Below are positions 4,313-5,719 of a stretch of 5,719 nucleotides of DNA, piece after piece. A program made the translations under genes and the position numbers. The stretch lies in contig JALRDA010000058.1 of NCBI GenBank assembly GCA_023257145.1, positions 1 through 5,719 of the forward strand. Direction: 5' to 3'. Position 1 is the first letter of the stretch; each line of letters starts with the position of its first letter. The stretch comes from Candidatus Saccharimonadia bacterium (lineage in GTDB: Bacteria > Patescibacteriota > Saccharimonadia > Saccharimonadales > Saccharimonadaceae). The notes below the pieces were generated by a model. That model saw only the letters and a program-made list of their open reading frames with translations. It was not told the DNA's origin and made no database searches.

Positions 4313-5719
4313 AAAAAAACATTTTTCGTTCACTCAATTACTGCTCGTAGCTGCACTTTCAGTATTCACCAGTACGCTTATTACCGTTGCAACAGCAAGT
4401 GCAAATTTTCCTGCTGTATTTGAATGGGTGGACGATACAAGTATCGACGTTAAATACACTGACGATTCCGAAGGGGACCGTAATAAAACGGTACAGCTAA
4501 AATACGACGGCAGTAAATACGTGGCATCTGACGTAGTATATAACCCACCCGGAATACTCAATACACAGTGTCGATTCACAATTGAAATAACTCCTACGGG
4601 TACCGACAAGAGTAAAGCGCAGCTCAATAGCTATCGTAAGAATACCGATCTTATGCCGAACTGCCCGGATCAACTCATTCAAACAGGGTCTGGGGGTGCT
4701 ATATCGCTTACTAATGTCGAAAATGCCGAAAAAGAAGGTACGGTCGAAGGCGAGCAGACATCGAGCTGTCGAATTGACGGAATCGGCTGGATACTTTGTC
4801 CAATTATGTACTTCTTTGGCGCAATCACCGATCAGGCGCAGAGAATGGTTGAAACCCTCCTTAAAACACAGCCATTAAAAACAGATACTAGCCAAAACCC
4901 GACATATGAAGCATGGTCTACTATGCGCAATATATCGAACGTGGCGTTTGTGATTGCCTTTTTATTCATCATATTTTCTCAACTGACTAGTATTGGGATT
5001 ACAAACTACGGCGTTAAAAAGCTGCTACCAAAATTAGTTGTGGCGGGTATATTGGTAAATATATCTTACTGGATATGTGCTGTTGCAATCGATGCAGCCA
5101 ACATCGTTGGTGTTGCTTTAAGTAGAGGGATTGAAGAAATAACAGCAGGCTACAATCCTAATTTGCCCGAAAGTGACTGGAGCGGAGAAGTAAGTGACTT
5201 CTCTACATTAATTGGCTTCGTAATCGGCGGTACAGTCGTGGCGGGAAGTCTCATGTTCCTTCATCTTTCTGTGCTACTGCCTCTGCTCATTACGGCAGCG
5301 GCGGCAATCGTTACCGTTGTAGTAGTCCTTACGATTCGCCAAGCGCTCCTTATTATACTTGTGGTTATATCACCGCTTGCCTTCGTGGCGTTCCTGTTAC
5401 CCAATACAGAGAATTTATTTGGTAAATGGAAGGGTCTGTTTACAACCCTCCTCATCATGTTCCCAGCTGTGTCACTTATTTTTGGCGTCAGTGCGTTTGC
5501 CAGCAAGGTGATTATATATAGCGCAGGAACCGACCTCACTATTGCGATGGTTGGTATGTTTGTCTCGGTCATCCCACTCTTTATTACGCCAATAGTCATG
5601 AAGACTGCTGGCGGACTACTAAACCGCATTGGAGGTATCGTTAACAACGCCGATAAGGGCGTATTTGACCGTGCTCGTGGAGCTTCGGCAAAATACCGCG
5701 AAGGTGCGCTCGCATCGCA
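4308..5719 (+). CDS. TrbL/VirB6-like polytopic membrane protein of a type IV secretion-like system (partial)
   Basis: The frame starts at ATG 4308 and runs open for 470 codons to the window edge, so the C-terminus is missing. Residues 1-32 form a signal peptide (MIKKHF start, cleavage near ATASA/N). Residues 33-150 are an exported soluble domain with Cys88 and Cys119. A short hydrophobic stretch IGWILCPIMYFFGAI (158-172) follows, then membrane helices at about 211-228, 241-270, 302-345 (probably two), 346-365, 378-397 and 408-431. After that comes a basic segment (NRIGGIVNNADKGVFDRARG), probably cytoplasmic. The block NYGVKKLLPKLVVAGILVN (233-251) fits, from memory, the large integral membrane proteins encoded beside pilin and VirB4-type genes in CPR genomes. 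TrbL/VirB6 proteins form the inner-membrane platform through which substrate passes. No clear Shine-Dalgarno sequence is present. The hydropathy pattern supports the class; the exact subfamily is less sure. Confidence 0.78.
   Translation, partial: MIKKHFSFTQLLLVAALSVFTSTLITVATASANFPAVFEWVDDTSIDVKYTDDSEGDRNKTVQLKYDGSKYVASDVVYNPPGILNTQCRFTIEITPTGTDKSKAQLNSYRKNTDLMPNCPDQLIQTGSGGAISLTNVENAEKEGTVEGEQTSSCRIDGIGWILCPIMYFFGAITDQAQRMVETLLKTQPLKTDTSQNPTYEAWSTMRNISNVAFVIAFLFIIFSQLTSIGITNYGVKKLLPKLVVAGILVNISYWICAVAIDAANIVGVALSRGIEEITAGYNPNLPESDWSGEVSDFSTLIGFVIGGTVVAGSLMFLHLSVLLPLLITAAAAIVTVVVVLTIRQALLIILVVISPLAFVAFLLPNTENLFGKWKGLFTTLLIMFPAVSLIFGVSAFASKVIIYSAGTDLTIAMVGMFVSVIPLFITPIVMKTAGGLLNRIGGIVNNADKGVFDRARGASAKYREGALAS

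Noticed and set aside
5261..5647. A 128-codon minus-strand open frame
   Set aside because: It is antisense to the membrane helices of the VirB6-like gene and has no start signals or recognisable content.
1..5719. TGA read as glycine (recoded CPR code)
   Set aside because: All genes are intact with the standard code and end at TAA or TAG, and glycine positions in conserved motifs use GGN codons.
1..5719. tRNA, rRNA, CRISPR array or insertion sequence
   Set aside because: No cloverleaf, rRNA core motifs, regularly spaced repeats, transposase or terminal inverted repeats were seen on either strand.

Overview
The window looks like chromosomal DNA of a Candidate Phyla Radiation bacterium, most likely a Saccharibacteria (TM7) relative. 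This rests on the content: a tandem family of small VirB2/TrbC-like pilin precursors beside a large TrbL/VirB6-like membrane protein, close to a ComF-type gene and an Hsp20 gene. All reading frames make sense with the standard bacterial code. Glycine is encoded by GGN and no in-frame TGA is needed, which argues against the TGA-recoding Gracilibacteria/Absconditabacteria group. The lineage call is from remembered family resemblance, not a search.

Layout. (1) Positions 1-186, minus strand: the N-terminal zinc-ribbon part of a ComF-like phosphoribosyltransferase, cut by the window edge. (2) Positions 187-294: a compact divergent promoter region shared with the next gene; it holds a good sigma70-type promoter and an inverted repeat across it. 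(3) Positions 295-765, plus strand: an Hsp20 small heat-shock protein, ended by a 15-bp terminator hairpin. (4) Positions 819-930: no gene seen. (5) Positions 931-3056, minus strand: an array of five small pilin-like genes. Each encodes two transmembrane helices around a short basic loop, and four of the five have a signal peptide. The first four genes are tightly coupled; the last has its own near-consensus promoter; a GC-rich hairpin with a U-tract ends the array. (6) Positions 3057-3214: a divergent intergenic region. (7) Positions 3215-4195, plus strand: a lipoprotein of unknown function, ended by a 16-bp hairpin. (8) Positions 4308-5719, plus strand: a signal-peptide-bearing polytopic protein of TrbL/VirB6 type, open at the window end.

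How the parts may work together (inference). The pilin-like proteins, the lipoprotein and the VirB6-like channel protein are consistent with the membrane and surface part of a type IV secretion-like machine. VirB2-like subunits would form a pilus or membrane assembly and the VirB6/TrbL-like protein the inner-membrane platform. A VirB4-type ATPase is expected just beyond position 5719 but is not in view. The Hsp20 and ComF genes look like unrelated neighbours. The least explained items are the diversity within the pilin array, including one member with no signal peptide, the dedicated promoter of the terminal pilin gene, and the orphan lipoprotein.
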